Numbered from the stretch's first letter, positions 1 through 5,057 are shown. The stretch is DNA of 5,708 nt from CAYMAT01 sp964388495 (GCA_964388495.1 CAYMAT010000057.1:1-5708), one strand, 5' to 3'. Numbers and translations are program-made. Notes: generated by a model not told the origin, from the letters alone.

Positions 1-794
1 CCCGGACTGACGAGAGTTGCTGCACCTGAGACATTGGCGGAAACTGTTTGACCTCCATATGTGAACGTGCCGGGGCATCCTTCATCTCCTTGAATATTCA
101 CGCTGATCTGGCAACCAGAAGAACAGATCACCGCCGGCGGAGAGGGCGGGACGGCGACAGGTGTTTGCGGCATATCGGGGAAATCGACAACGGGAATTTC
201 CGGAGCCGATTGGCAATATGCAATATCTGAAAAATCCATGGCATAACCGCTGGCCCCCGGGATAAAGATCCCGCAAGAATCCCCTGAGGAGATCAGGGAC
301 CGTACAGGTTCCAGTACTTCCTGAGGCATGCCATTCTTGCAACAGTATAAAGAAGGTGTGGGCACTGTTTCTGAAGGTCCGCAAATCCCCATATTGGGCT
401 CGTACGGCAGGCAGCTTCCTTCACAGCACGTGGATCCCGCAAAGCAGAACTGCCCGGTGGGCACGCAAGCGGAAGGTGCGGTCTGGATGGGCTGGGTGTA
501 TCCGCCTCCCGGCGTGGTGCTGGTGTAACCGCAGCCCGCTGCCGTGCACGCCATGAAGCGGATGGAGGAAATCATGTCCCATGCCGTGAGCATTCCCACC
601 ACGCTCGCCAAAGACAGTGATGCAAAAACGAACCGATGGTGCGTGCGTGCCTGCAAACGTGCGCCAGCCCGGCGCGTGGGAGACATGGAGGGAAGTCTAC
701 GCACTGTCCCCAGGGAGTTCGCTTGCGTTTCCGGGCGATCGATGATGCCGCAGTCGTGACACCGTCCCCACGGGTGGAGTAGAGTTTTTTCCAT
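1..794 (-). CDS. Cys-rich membrane-anchored surface protein, knottin-like motif (C-terminus beyond window)
   Basis: I do not recognise a named family. Reading leftward from ATG at 794, the frame stays open for 264 codons to the window edge. The start is chosen because AAGGAG (811-806) lies 11 nt upstream; the internal ATG at 686 has no such site. Residues 1-52 are basic and include a CxxC pair (C12, C15). Residues about 54-76 form one hydrophobic segment (RFVFASLSLASVVGMLTAW and onward), so the likely topology is N-terminus inside and the rest outside. Residues 110-138 have cysteine spacing C-x6-C-x5-CC-x3-C-x9-C, which fits an inhibitor cystine knot. A second Cys-rich stretch (C151, C152, C174, C194) is followed by a Pro-rich linker (about 200-222) and a further Cys segment (C224, C228, C240). 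It diverges from the gene at 853-1668, which encodes another Cys-rich exported protein. Coding status is well supported; function is unknown. Confidence 0.85.
   Translation of the reverse strand, partial: MEKTLLHPWGRCHDCGIIDRPETQANSLGTVRRLPSMSPTRRAGARLQARTHHRFVFASLSLASVVGMLTAWDMISSIRFMACTAAGCGYTSTTPGGGYTQPIQTAPSACVPTGQFCFAGSTCCEGSCLPYEPNMGICGPSETVPTPSLYCCKNGMPQEVLEPVRSLISSGDSCGIFIPGASGYAMDFSDIAYCQSAPEIPVVDFPDMPQTPVAVPPSPPAVICSSGCQISVNIQGDEGCPGTFTYGGQTVSANVSGAATLVSP
756..785 (+). promoter_or_regulatory. candidate promoter of the rightward Cys-repeat gene
   Basis: GTGACA (756-761, five of six to TTGACA) and TAGAGT (780-785, four of six to TATAAT) are separated by 18 bp. Transcription would begin near 792, at the open reading frame that continues into the 853-1668 gene. 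The site lies inside the first codons of the divergent leftward gene. This is pattern matching only. Confidence 0.3.
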
Positions 795-805
795 AGCAAT
801 ATCCT

Positions 806-811
806 CTCCTT
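806..811 (-). promoter_or_regulatory. Shine-Dalgarno site of the leftward Cys-rich gene
   Basis: On the minus strand AAGGAG, continuing into AGGAT, precedes the ATG at 794 with 11 nt between. It is the only strong ribosome-binding site directly upstream of an assigned gene in the window and decides the start of the leftward gene over the internal ATG at 686. Confidence 0.7.
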
Positions 812-852
812 CTCCCCGGGCCATCCTGACGGTTGCCGTTCTTACGGGCTTT

Positions 853-1668
853 GTGGCGGGCGCGGGCAGCTTTGGTTTTTCGCAGACCGCACAACTTACG
901 GGAGACAGCTGGTTCACGCGCATCCTCATGCCGTTTGCCAAGTCCACGTTGAGTGACCAGCAGTACAACACCTTCATCCAGCAGACGCAGCCGGGAGCGG
1001 CGCAGCGCGGTCCGGCTCCCACCTATAATGATATCGCCCCCGCCGGGAACACCGCCCCTCTCACCTGTGTGCCGCCCAAATGCGCCCCCCTTTCCTATGG
1101 GTGCACGTACCTGACGGGAACGGAGACATTTGATGCCCAGGGGTGCCGCATAGACTGCGGCCAGATGCGTTGTGAAAATGCCGCAGACACCGGAGGCACG
1201 TCCCTTGCATGCCCCCGCATCAGCTGCCCCACTCCGGCCATAGGATGCGCATATGACACCGCCACCGTGCAGTACGACGCGTCCGGATGCCCCAAGGACT
1301 GCGGAAAAATGGTCTGCGAGGACCGCGGAGGGGGCGCAGTCCCCGCGGCATGCACTCCCCCTCCCTGCGCCGCTCCGCTTCCGGGATGTGCGTATGACAC
1401 CTCTACCATCGTGCGCGATGCCAACGGATGCCAGCTGACCTGCGGCAATATCGTATGTGACACGCCTGATCGCGGGGCTCCGCCTACCTATAATGATGTC
1501 TACACTCCGGAGGCCGTTCCGCCCGTGGGTGGCGGCTCTGGCACACCGGGAGGTTTTTCCTGCGCCTCCGGGTACACGCAACAGGTTTTGGACGTACAGA
1601 ACGACGAATACGGCAATATCGTGAATATCACCATTGCGTGCATCCGCGCGGGTGCCCCCACCCGTTGA
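853..1668 (+). CDS. exported protein with three six-cysteine (antistasin-like) repeats
   Basis: The product has no named family that I recognise. From GTG 853 it is 271 residues. Residues 72-107, 120-155 and 167-202 are three repeats with identical spacing C-x4-C-x6-C-x13-C-x3-C-x4-C and a conserved D-x-x-G-C core. This resembles small disulfide-bonded domains such as antistasin. A PTYND motif occurs on each side of the repeat block (residues 56-60 and 211-215), and the tail has two more cysteines (237, 263). GTG 853 is the only canonical start, but it has no Shine-Dalgarno site and cuts a hydrophobic stretch: the same frame is open upstream to 760 and reads SPRAILTVAVLTGFVAGAG, a signal peptide or anchor. 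The real start is therefore probably upstream, perhaps ATA at 793, giving 291 residues. TGA is the stop. The gene diverges from the leftward Cys-rich gene. Export is inferred from the hydrophobic stretch and cysteine pattern. Confidence 0.85.
   Translation: MAGAGSFGFSQTAQLTGDSWFTRILMPFAKSTLSDQQYNTFIQQTQPGAAQRGPAPTYNDIAPAGNTAPLTCVPPKCAPLSYGCTYLTGTETFDAQGCRIDCGQMRCENAADTGGTSLACPRISCPTPAIGCAYDTATVQYDASGCPKDCGKMVCEDRGGGAVPAACTPPPCAAPLPGCAYDTSTIVRDANGCQLTCGNIVCDTPDRGAPPTYNDVYTPEAVPPVGGGSGTPGGFSCASGYTQQVLDVQNDEYGNIVNITIACIRAGAPTR
1066..1458 (+). repeat. three tandem 36-residue Cys repeats within the coding sequence
   Basis: Units run at 1066-1173, 1210-1317 and 1351-1458, with 11- to 12-residue Gly/Ala/Pro-type linkers. 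All six cysteines, the 13-residue loop, and the D-x-x-G-C and C-G-x-x-x-C elements align without gaps. Non-cysteine residues have diverged, so this is an old internal duplication kept for its fold rather than a recent DNA repeat. Confidence 0.85.
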
Positions 1669-1688
1669 GGTCGCAAAAAAACATTCCC

Positions 1689-1717
1689 TTGACCCTTTTC
1701 TCCTTTATCCGTACCCT
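1689..1717 (+). promoter_or_regulatory. candidate rpsT promoter
   Basis: TTGACC (1689-1694) and TACCCT (1712-1717) are 17 bp apart. Transcription would start near 1724, leaving about six bases before the rpsT ATG, so a Shine-Dalgarno site would not fit. The -10 match is weak. Confidence 0.35.
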
Positions 1718-1729
1718 CTCCGGGCTCTT

Positions 1730-1990
1730 ATGCCTATCACCAGTTCCGCCGTTAAAGCCGCTCGTCAGAGCGAAGTCCGCCGTCTCCGCCGCCAGCCGGC
1801 CAAGACACAGATGAAGACCGCCGTCCGTGCGGTGATGGATCTGGTCAAAGAAGGGAAGAAGGACGAGGCCGCCAAGGCCCTGCCCCGCGCCTACAAGCTG
1901 ATCGATATGGCTGCCAAAAAGCACCTCATCCACAAGAACAACGCCAGCCGGAAGAAGTCGCTGCTTGCACGGCTCGTTTCGACAAAGTAA
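1730..1990 (+). CDS. rpsT: 30S ribosomal protein S20
   Basis: The 86-residue product matches the S20 family in length and character. It opens MPITSSAVKAARQSEVRRLR, is very rich in Lys and Arg, and ends in the family signature IDMAAKKHLIHKNNASRKKS followed by LLARL. S20 binds 16S rRNA early in assembly of the small subunit. ATG 1730 is chosen because S20 proteins begin a few residues before the SAxKxxRQS segment; the frame is open further upstream but reads unrelated sequence. The leader is pyrimidine-rich, ending CTCTT before ATG, with no Shine-Dalgarno site. The TAA stop lies inside the left end of the palindrome that follows, and ruvX comes next on the same strand. Confidence 0.96.
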   Translation: MPITSSAVKAARQSEVRRLRRQPAKTQMKTAVRAVMDLVKEGKKDEAAKALPRAYKLIDMAAKKHLIHKNNASRKKSLLARLVSTK

Positions 1991-2063
1991 TTCGTACTTT
2001 GTGATTCGTAATTGGTAGTCTTTTTTACGAGTCACGAATTACGAATAACAAATCTTACGAATT
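1989..2063 (+). repeat. long imperfect palindrome between rpsT and ruvX (possible terminator)
   Basis: The left arm carries AATTCGTA (1989-1996) and ATTCGTAATT (2004-2013). These are matched by AATTACGAAT (2037-2046) and TACGAATT (2056-2063), with partial pairing between them and a T-rich loop (2020-2027). The stem is about 25-30 bp with bulges, built from the reiterated word ATTCGTA and its complement. It overlaps the rpsT stop codon and ends 12 bp before a TATACT box. It could terminate rpsT transcription or be a dispersed intergenic palindrome. Confidence 0.7.
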
Positions 2064-2075
2064 TCTTCTTTTCGC

Positions 2076-2081
2076 TATACT
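2076..2081 (+). promoter_or_regulatory. -10 box (TATACT) of ruvX, leaderless arrangement
   Basis: TATACT is followed by six bases (TCTTTT) and then the first ruvX codon at 2088, so the transcript would begin at or next to that codon. The -35 region is weak (CTTACG at 2054-2059 with 16-bp spacing). The same box and spacing precede the lipoprotein gene at 3935-3947. Confidence 0.55.
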
Positions 2082-2087
2082 TCTTTT

Positions 2088-2477
2088 ATCCGCCTCCTCT
2101 CCCTCGACATCGGCAAGCGTCGTACCGGCGTCGCCTATTTGGATACGGCGCTTGGGGTCACCGTTCCGCTCATGACCCTCACGCATCGTCAGGAAAAGGA
2201 AATGTCCGATGCTGTTATTGCGATCCTCGAGTCCCGCAAGATTGAGAAGCTCGTCATCGGTCTCCCCCTCCTCCCCTCTGGTGATGAAGGTCAGCAGTCC
2301 GCGTATGTGCGCAAAGTAGCGGCGCGTTTTGAAGGGAAGGTGGCAATCGAGTTCCGTGACGAGCGCTACACCACTCCCACCAAGCGGAAGGCAAAACACG
2401 TCGTGGATTCTCGCGCGTACGACGGCGATGCCGCCGCCGCCTGCGCTCTCCTGGAGGGGTACGAAAAAACCGCTTAA
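2088..2477 (+). CDS. ruvX: RuvX/YqgF family nuclease (pre-16S rRNA nuclease / putative Holliday junction resolvase), probable ATC start
   Basis: YqgF-fold proteins have an RNase H-like core; the family is implicated in 16S rRNA 5'-end maturation and was proposed as a Holliday junction resolvase. Visible motifs, counting from 2088, are RLLSLDIGKRRTGVA at residues 2-16 (first catalytic Asp D7), VIGLPL-x-x-SG near 63-71, DERYTT near 96-101, and a C-terminal DGDAAAACALLEGY. The length, 129 residues, suits the family (E. coli YqgF is about 138). The first canonical start, TTG 2139, would remove the D7 motif, and the frame is open upstream only from 2049 with no ATG, GTG or TTG. ATC 2088 lies at the family's usual start position and six bases after a TATACT box, so I choose it. 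A base error (ATG read as ATC) is the main alternative. No Shine-Dalgarno site is present. Confidence 0.88.
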   Translation: MRLLSLDIGKRRTGVAYLDTALGVTVPLMTLTHRQEKEMSDAVIAILESRKIEKLVIGLPLLPSGDEGQQSAYVRKVAARFEGKVAIEFRDERYTTPTKRKAKHVVDSRAYDGDAAAACALLEGYEKTA

Positions 2478-2481
2478 ATCG

Positions 2482-2504
2482 CCAAATAAAAGCTTTTTTA
2501 TTGG
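2482..2504 (+). terminator. weak A/T-rich hairpin after ruvX
   Basis: CCAA(A)TAAAA pairs with TTTTATTGG around a GCTT loop, giving nine pairs with one bulged A, starting 5 nt after the ruvX stop. The stem is AT-rich and no clean U-tract follows, so termination strength is uncertain. Confidence 0.4.
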
Positions 2505-2525
2505 TATTCCCAAGCCTAAAAATCG

Positions 2526-2557
2526 ATACTTGACAATAATTTATAATCAAGTATTTT
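2526..2557 (+). promoter_or_regulatory. promoter of the sigma-like regulator with overlapping dyad
   Basis: A perfect TTGACA (2530-2535) is followed after 16 bp by TATTTT (2552-2557); a TATAAT also sits at 2542-2547 but too close to that -35. An 8-bp perfect inverted repeat, ATACTTGA (2526-2533) and TCAAGTAT (2547-2554), spans from the -35 to the -10. It could be an operator, or a hairpin followed by TTTT. If transcription starts near 2564, the leader to ATG 2747 is about 180 nt. I recognise no riboswitch or RNA in that leader; it holds only a 9-codon ORF (ATG 2616). Confidence 0.5.
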
Positions 2558-2746
2558 AACTCACTTGTTCTTTCCCTCTCCGGAGCGCTGCACCAGACAT
2601 TCGCCAAACGGTGAAATGTATGTAAGACTTCACTTTATACCCTAGGGTCATGCGTGAGTCGTCTGTCTACTCAAGTTGCTCCTTCATCTTTTGCTTCTGT
2701 CAATGTTCTGGTAAAACACAGGTTGATCTCCCTCCACTCTCGTCTT

Positions 2747-3843
2747 ATGCCCACCGCCACTCTCCCTTCCTCGTCCTCCGCCCAAGCTTCGGGCCCGATG
2801 CTGCAGGTCAATCTGCAGGACATCGTCAATACACTGTTCATGGTCCTGACGGAGAAGGAGGTGACCGTGGTGAAGAAGCGCTTTGCCCTCTTTGGCCAGC
2901 CCAAGCAGACGCTGGAGAAGATCGGCAAGCAGTTCAAAGTGACGCGCGAGCGTATCCGCCAGATTGAGAGCATCGCGCTCAGCAAGCTGAAGCGCACGGT
3001 CCGCACCACCAGGCTCGACGAGGTGAACGAACTCGCCAAAGGGTACCTCCGGATGCACGGAGGCCTCATGCGCGAGGACGAATTGGTCAGCATGGTGCTC
3101 CGCCGCATCCAGAACGCCTCCACTCCGGATGGCTCTATCCTGCGCCTCTCCTATTCTGTTGATACGGAGATGAGCAATGAGGCCCGTCCCCAGACGTACG
3201 TACCGCTGTGGCGCTTGGCCTCCTTGGCCGCCGATGACGTGGATGTGATTGTGGATTCCATGGTCAAGATCCTCCGCAAGCGCAAATCCTGCATGAAGCG
3301 CGAGGAAATCGTTTCTGCCATCCAGTCCCTCAACCTCTTTAAGGATCGCGTTCCCAGTCCTGAGCTCATTTCTAGCTGTCTCAAGATCGACGAGCGTCTG
3401 CGCGAGATCGAGGACGGTTGGGGTCTCACGGAGTGGCGTTTTGTCCGCCCCCGCAGCATCCGCGACAAAGTGGAGATTATCCTCCGCAAGATCGGCAAGC
3501 CTCTCCACTTCATGGATATCGCCAACCGCATCCGCGAGGCGCATTTTGACCACAAGAACGTCACGGTCCAGGCCGTCCACAACGAACTCATCCGCTATCC
3601 CCAGTTCGTGCTGGTGGGCCGCGGTCTGTACGCTCTNNNNNNNNNNAGCCGGGCACGGTGGCCGATGTGATTGAGAAAATCCTCATCGAAAAGGGTCCTC
3701 TCAGCAAAAAGGAGATCATCGCCGAGGTGGGCAAGCAGCGCACGGTCAAGGTGGGAACCATCTCCCTCAACCTCCAGAAGATGCCGTACTTCGTCCGTGT
3801 GGGTCGTGCTGTGTACGCATTTGACCAGGCGAAGAAGAAATAA
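2747..3843 (+). CDS. sigma-70 region 4 / HARE-HTH transcription regulator (contains assembly gap)
   Basis: Residues about 34-83 are a sigma-70 region 4: LTEKEVTVVKKRF, then TLEKIGKQFKVTRERIRQIE, the -35-binding helix-turn-helix. No region 2 precedes it, so this is not a complete sigma factor. Residues about 165-235 look like a further helical or winged segment ending in GWGLTEW. From RSIRDKVEIILRKIGKPLHF (about 237) to VLVGRGLYAL (297) is a HARE-type winged helix, related to the RNA polymerase delta subunit. A second HARE-like unit follows the gap: PGTVADVIEKIL, then GPLSKKEIIAEV and FVRVGRAVYAF, ending TAA 3841-3843. The two parts are in different frames only because the 10 Ns are a placeholder; a true gap of 2 mod 3 restores one frame. 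ATG 2747 is preferred over GTG 2654, since GC-rich third positions begin there. No Shine-Dalgarno site. It probably tunes promoter use by RNA polymerase; this is inferred. Confidence 0.85.
3637..3646. other. assembly gap (10 N)
   Basis: Ten Ns interrupt the regulator gene. The reading frame before the gap and after it differ by one, so ten cannot be the true length if the gene is intact. Confidence 0.98.
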
Positions 3844-3851
3844 TTACGAAG

Positions 3852-3934
3852 GAAATCAAGGAGTTCAAGGAACTCAAAGAAATCGAGGAAAAAACTCCTT
3901 GAGTTCTTTGATTTCATTGATTTCATTGAACTCC
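3852..3934 (+). repeat. 9-nt-periodic imperfect palindrome between the regulator and the lipoprotein gene
   Basis: The left half is made of 9-nt units (GAAATCAAG, GAGTTCAAG, GAACTCAAA, GAAATCGAG). The right half is made of GAGTTCTTT, GATTTCATT, GATTTCATT, GAACTCCTA. Two stems are possible: 3852-3871 with 3896-3915, 20 bp with three G-U pairs; or 3860-3884 with 3910-3934, 22 of 25 paired. A small perfect hairpin, GAGTTC-AAG-GAACTC, also lies in the left half. It may terminate the regulator transcript. It abuts the TATACT box at 3935. Confidence 0.75.
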
Positions 3935-3940
3935 TATACT
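3935..3940 (+). promoter_or_regulatory. -10 box (TATACT) of the lipoprotein gene, leaderless arrangement
   Basis: TATACT is followed by six bases (TCTTCC) and ATG 3947, so the predicted transcript starts at the start codon. The -35 match is weak (TTCATT at 3913-3918 with 16-bp spacing) and falls in the palindrome. Box and spacing are the same as before ruvX. Confidence 0.6.
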
Positions 3941-3946
3941 TCTTCC

Positions 3947-4810
3947 ATGCGTCGTCTCTTCCTCGTCACCCTCTGTCTCACCCCCCTGCTCCTGAGTGCC
4001 TGCGGTAAAAAGCCGCCCGTCCTGCCCACGGGCGTGCAGACGGTGCATGCGGAGGTGGAGCCTGTGCCGTTCTCACTCAAGCGCCGCGGCACGCACCAGC
4101 TCCTCAAAAACGGAAAGGTCTTTGCCTACGCGGAGAGCACTACCATTTCCCTGCACGACGTGGTGGGAAAGGAGGCGGATCTGGTGGGTGTGTATGAGCT
4201 CAATACCGATCCCACGGATTTCCCAGTCCTGGTGGTGCAGGAAATCCGCGGACAGACGGTGACCAAGCTGAAGGCGTGGTCCATTCCCTCGCTCTCGGTC
4301 AGCGTGGAACTCCCTTCCGCATGGAAGGGCGATATCAAGGCTGGTACAGCGGAATATTCGGCTTCGGGGTCATTAATGCTGCGCATCACGCAGCGGACGG
4401 CGGCAACCGTTGTTTCCTCTGAGGGCGGCAGTGACAGCTTCCTGGTGGGTCTGCGCACGGCGCATGCGGAGCTGGATACCGCGGCCTCCCGCTGGACCGT
4501 CCGTGTCACGGGAGACAAGACGGGGCCGGATACGATCTTTGCCTTCACGCTCAATCCCGTGGCACCTCTGGATCAGCAACAGCAGCTTTTCCGTCGTATC
4601 CTCAATACGGTCCGCTTTGGAACGGCGGCGAGTGTCGCTTTCAAAAGCTCTGCCACAGGGACAGTCTCCTCCTCCGGTGACGCCGCCATGTCGGCTGCGG
4701 GCGGTGCAGGCACGCCGTGCGGGGGGCCTGCCGGCATCCTCTGCCCTGCCGGGTATTCCTGCGTGATCACGGAAGCCGGCAGTGACAGCGGTACGTGCAG
4801 AAAACGGTAA
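3947..4810 (+). CDS. lipoprotein with C-terminal Cys-rich tail
   Basis: I recognise no family for the body of this 287-residue protein. The N-terminus MRRLFLVTLCLTPLLLSACG is a type II signal peptide: basic start, hydrophobic core and lipobox LSAC with C19 as the lipidated residue, so it should be anchored on the outer face of the cytoplasmic membrane. Residues about 40-225 are cysteine-free and probably beta-rich, with segments such as SLSVSVELPSAWKG and RWTVRVTGD. This is followed by a Ser/Ala/Gly linker (about 229-255). The tail, residues 256-284, has TPCGGPAGILCPAGYSC and a final GTC, a four-cysteine module (C258, C266, C272, C284) of the CGGxAGxxCPxGxxC type seen in small disulfide-rich extracellular domains. 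ATG 3947 is chosen for the signal peptide; the frame is open upstream but overlaps the regulator gene. No Shine-Dalgarno site. Confidence 0.9.
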   Translation: MRRLFLVTLCLTPLLLSACGKKPPVLPTGVQTVHAEVEPVPFSLKRRGTHQLLKNGKVFAYAESTTISLHDVVGKEADLVGVYELNTDPTDFPVLVVQEIRGQTVTKLKAWSIPSLSVSVELPSAWKGDIKAGTAEYSASGSLMLRITQRTAATVVSSEGGSDSFLVGLRTAHAELDTAASRWTVRVTGDKTGPDTIFAFTLNPVAPLDQQQQLFRRILNTVRFGTAASVAFKSSATGTVSSSGDAAMSAAGGAGTPCGGPAGILCPAGYSCVITEAGSDSGTCRKR

Positions 4811-4819
4811 TTCGAAACA

Positions 4820-4843
4820 TTCTCGTTCATTGGTTAATGAGAA
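4820..4843 (+). terminator. hairpin downstream of the lipoprotein gene
   Basis: TTCTCGTT pairs with AATGAGAA (eight pairs, one G-U) around an 8-nt loop, starting 9 nt after the lipoprotein stop. No U-tract follows, so it may be an RNA-stabilising or degenerate palindrome instead of an intrinsic terminator. Confidence 0.35.
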
Positions 4844-4898
4844 ATCGTCCGTATTCACGAATAAACGAGCGTGTTCCGTGTATCCCAAGAACGTCCAA

Positions 4899-4916
4899 GG
4901 TGTACGAATATACACC
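4899..4916. promoter_or_regulatory. 18-bp palindrome, site 1 upstream of recA (operator or terminator)
   Basis: GGTGTACGAATATACACC has six-base perfect arms, GGTGTA and TACACC. It matches the reverse complement of site 2 (4981-4998) at 15 of 18 positions, which favours a protein-binding site. The same stem is followed by ACACTATTTTTTT, so a rho-independent terminator for the lipoprotein gene is the alternative reading. Confidence 0.5.
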
Positions 4917-4950
4917 ACACTATTTTTTTAAAACCCGCAAGATCAGTTTT

Positions 4951-4979
4951 TTGACGCGGAATTTTACGAGGTGCACTAT
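4951..4979 (+). promoter_or_regulatory. candidate recA promoter
   Basis: TTGACG (4951-4956) and CACTAT (4974-4979) are 17 bp apart; the -10 is poor (three of six). The A/T run at 4921-4933 lies at about -60, where an UP element could sit. Transcription would start near 4986, inside site 2, leaving a leader of about 72 nt that contains a pyrimidine-rich run (5014-5050). Confidence 0.45.
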
Positions 4980-4980
4980 G

Positions 4981-4998
4981 GGTGTACATTCGTTTACC
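4981..4998. promoter_or_regulatory. 18-bp palindrome, site 2 at the recA start region (candidate repressor operator)
   Basis: GGTGTACATTCGTTTACC lies directly after the candidate -10 and across the expected transcription start, a typical repressor position. It resembles no LexA box I know exactly; the GTAC-N4 core is loosely like the cyanobacterial LexA motif. recA is commonly LexA-regulated, so an SOS-type operator is a reasonable inference. Confidence 0.45.
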
Positions 4999-5057
4999 TG
5001 CGGAGGCACCACATTTTTCTCTTTTCTCTCTCCCTCCGCGTTCCCCCTTTCACTACC

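Noticed and set aside
82..384. 100-codon minus-strand ORF near the left edge
   Set aside because: A different minus frame is open from 794 to the edge and has a Shine-Dalgarno site, a membrane segment and a structured Cys pattern; this ORF is its shadow.
1024..1494. Two perfect TATAAT hexamers (1024-1029, 1489-1494)
   Set aside because: Both encode Tyr-Asn in the repeated PTYND motif and have no -35 at proper distance; the repetition comes from the protein.
697..1581. 294-codon open frame on the minus strand
   Set aside because: It lies opposite the triple Cys-repeat gene. The plus frame has exact repeat spacing, while the minus product is Arg/Gly-rich low-complexity sequence, typical of antisense of GC-rich coding DNA.
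2654..2746. GTG 2654 as start of the sigma-like regulator
   Set aside because: The extra 31 codons have lower GC at third positions than the rest of the gene and show no domain; ATG 2747 marks the change in composition.
2684..3580. 298-codon open frame on the minus strand
   Set aside because: It is antisense to the sigma region 4/HARE gene, whose plus-strand motifs are clear. No domain is visible in the minus product.
3671..3946. Upstream extension of the lipoprotein frame to 3671
   Set aside because: It overlaps the HARE domain coding in another frame and would bury the lipoprotein signal peptide inside the protein.
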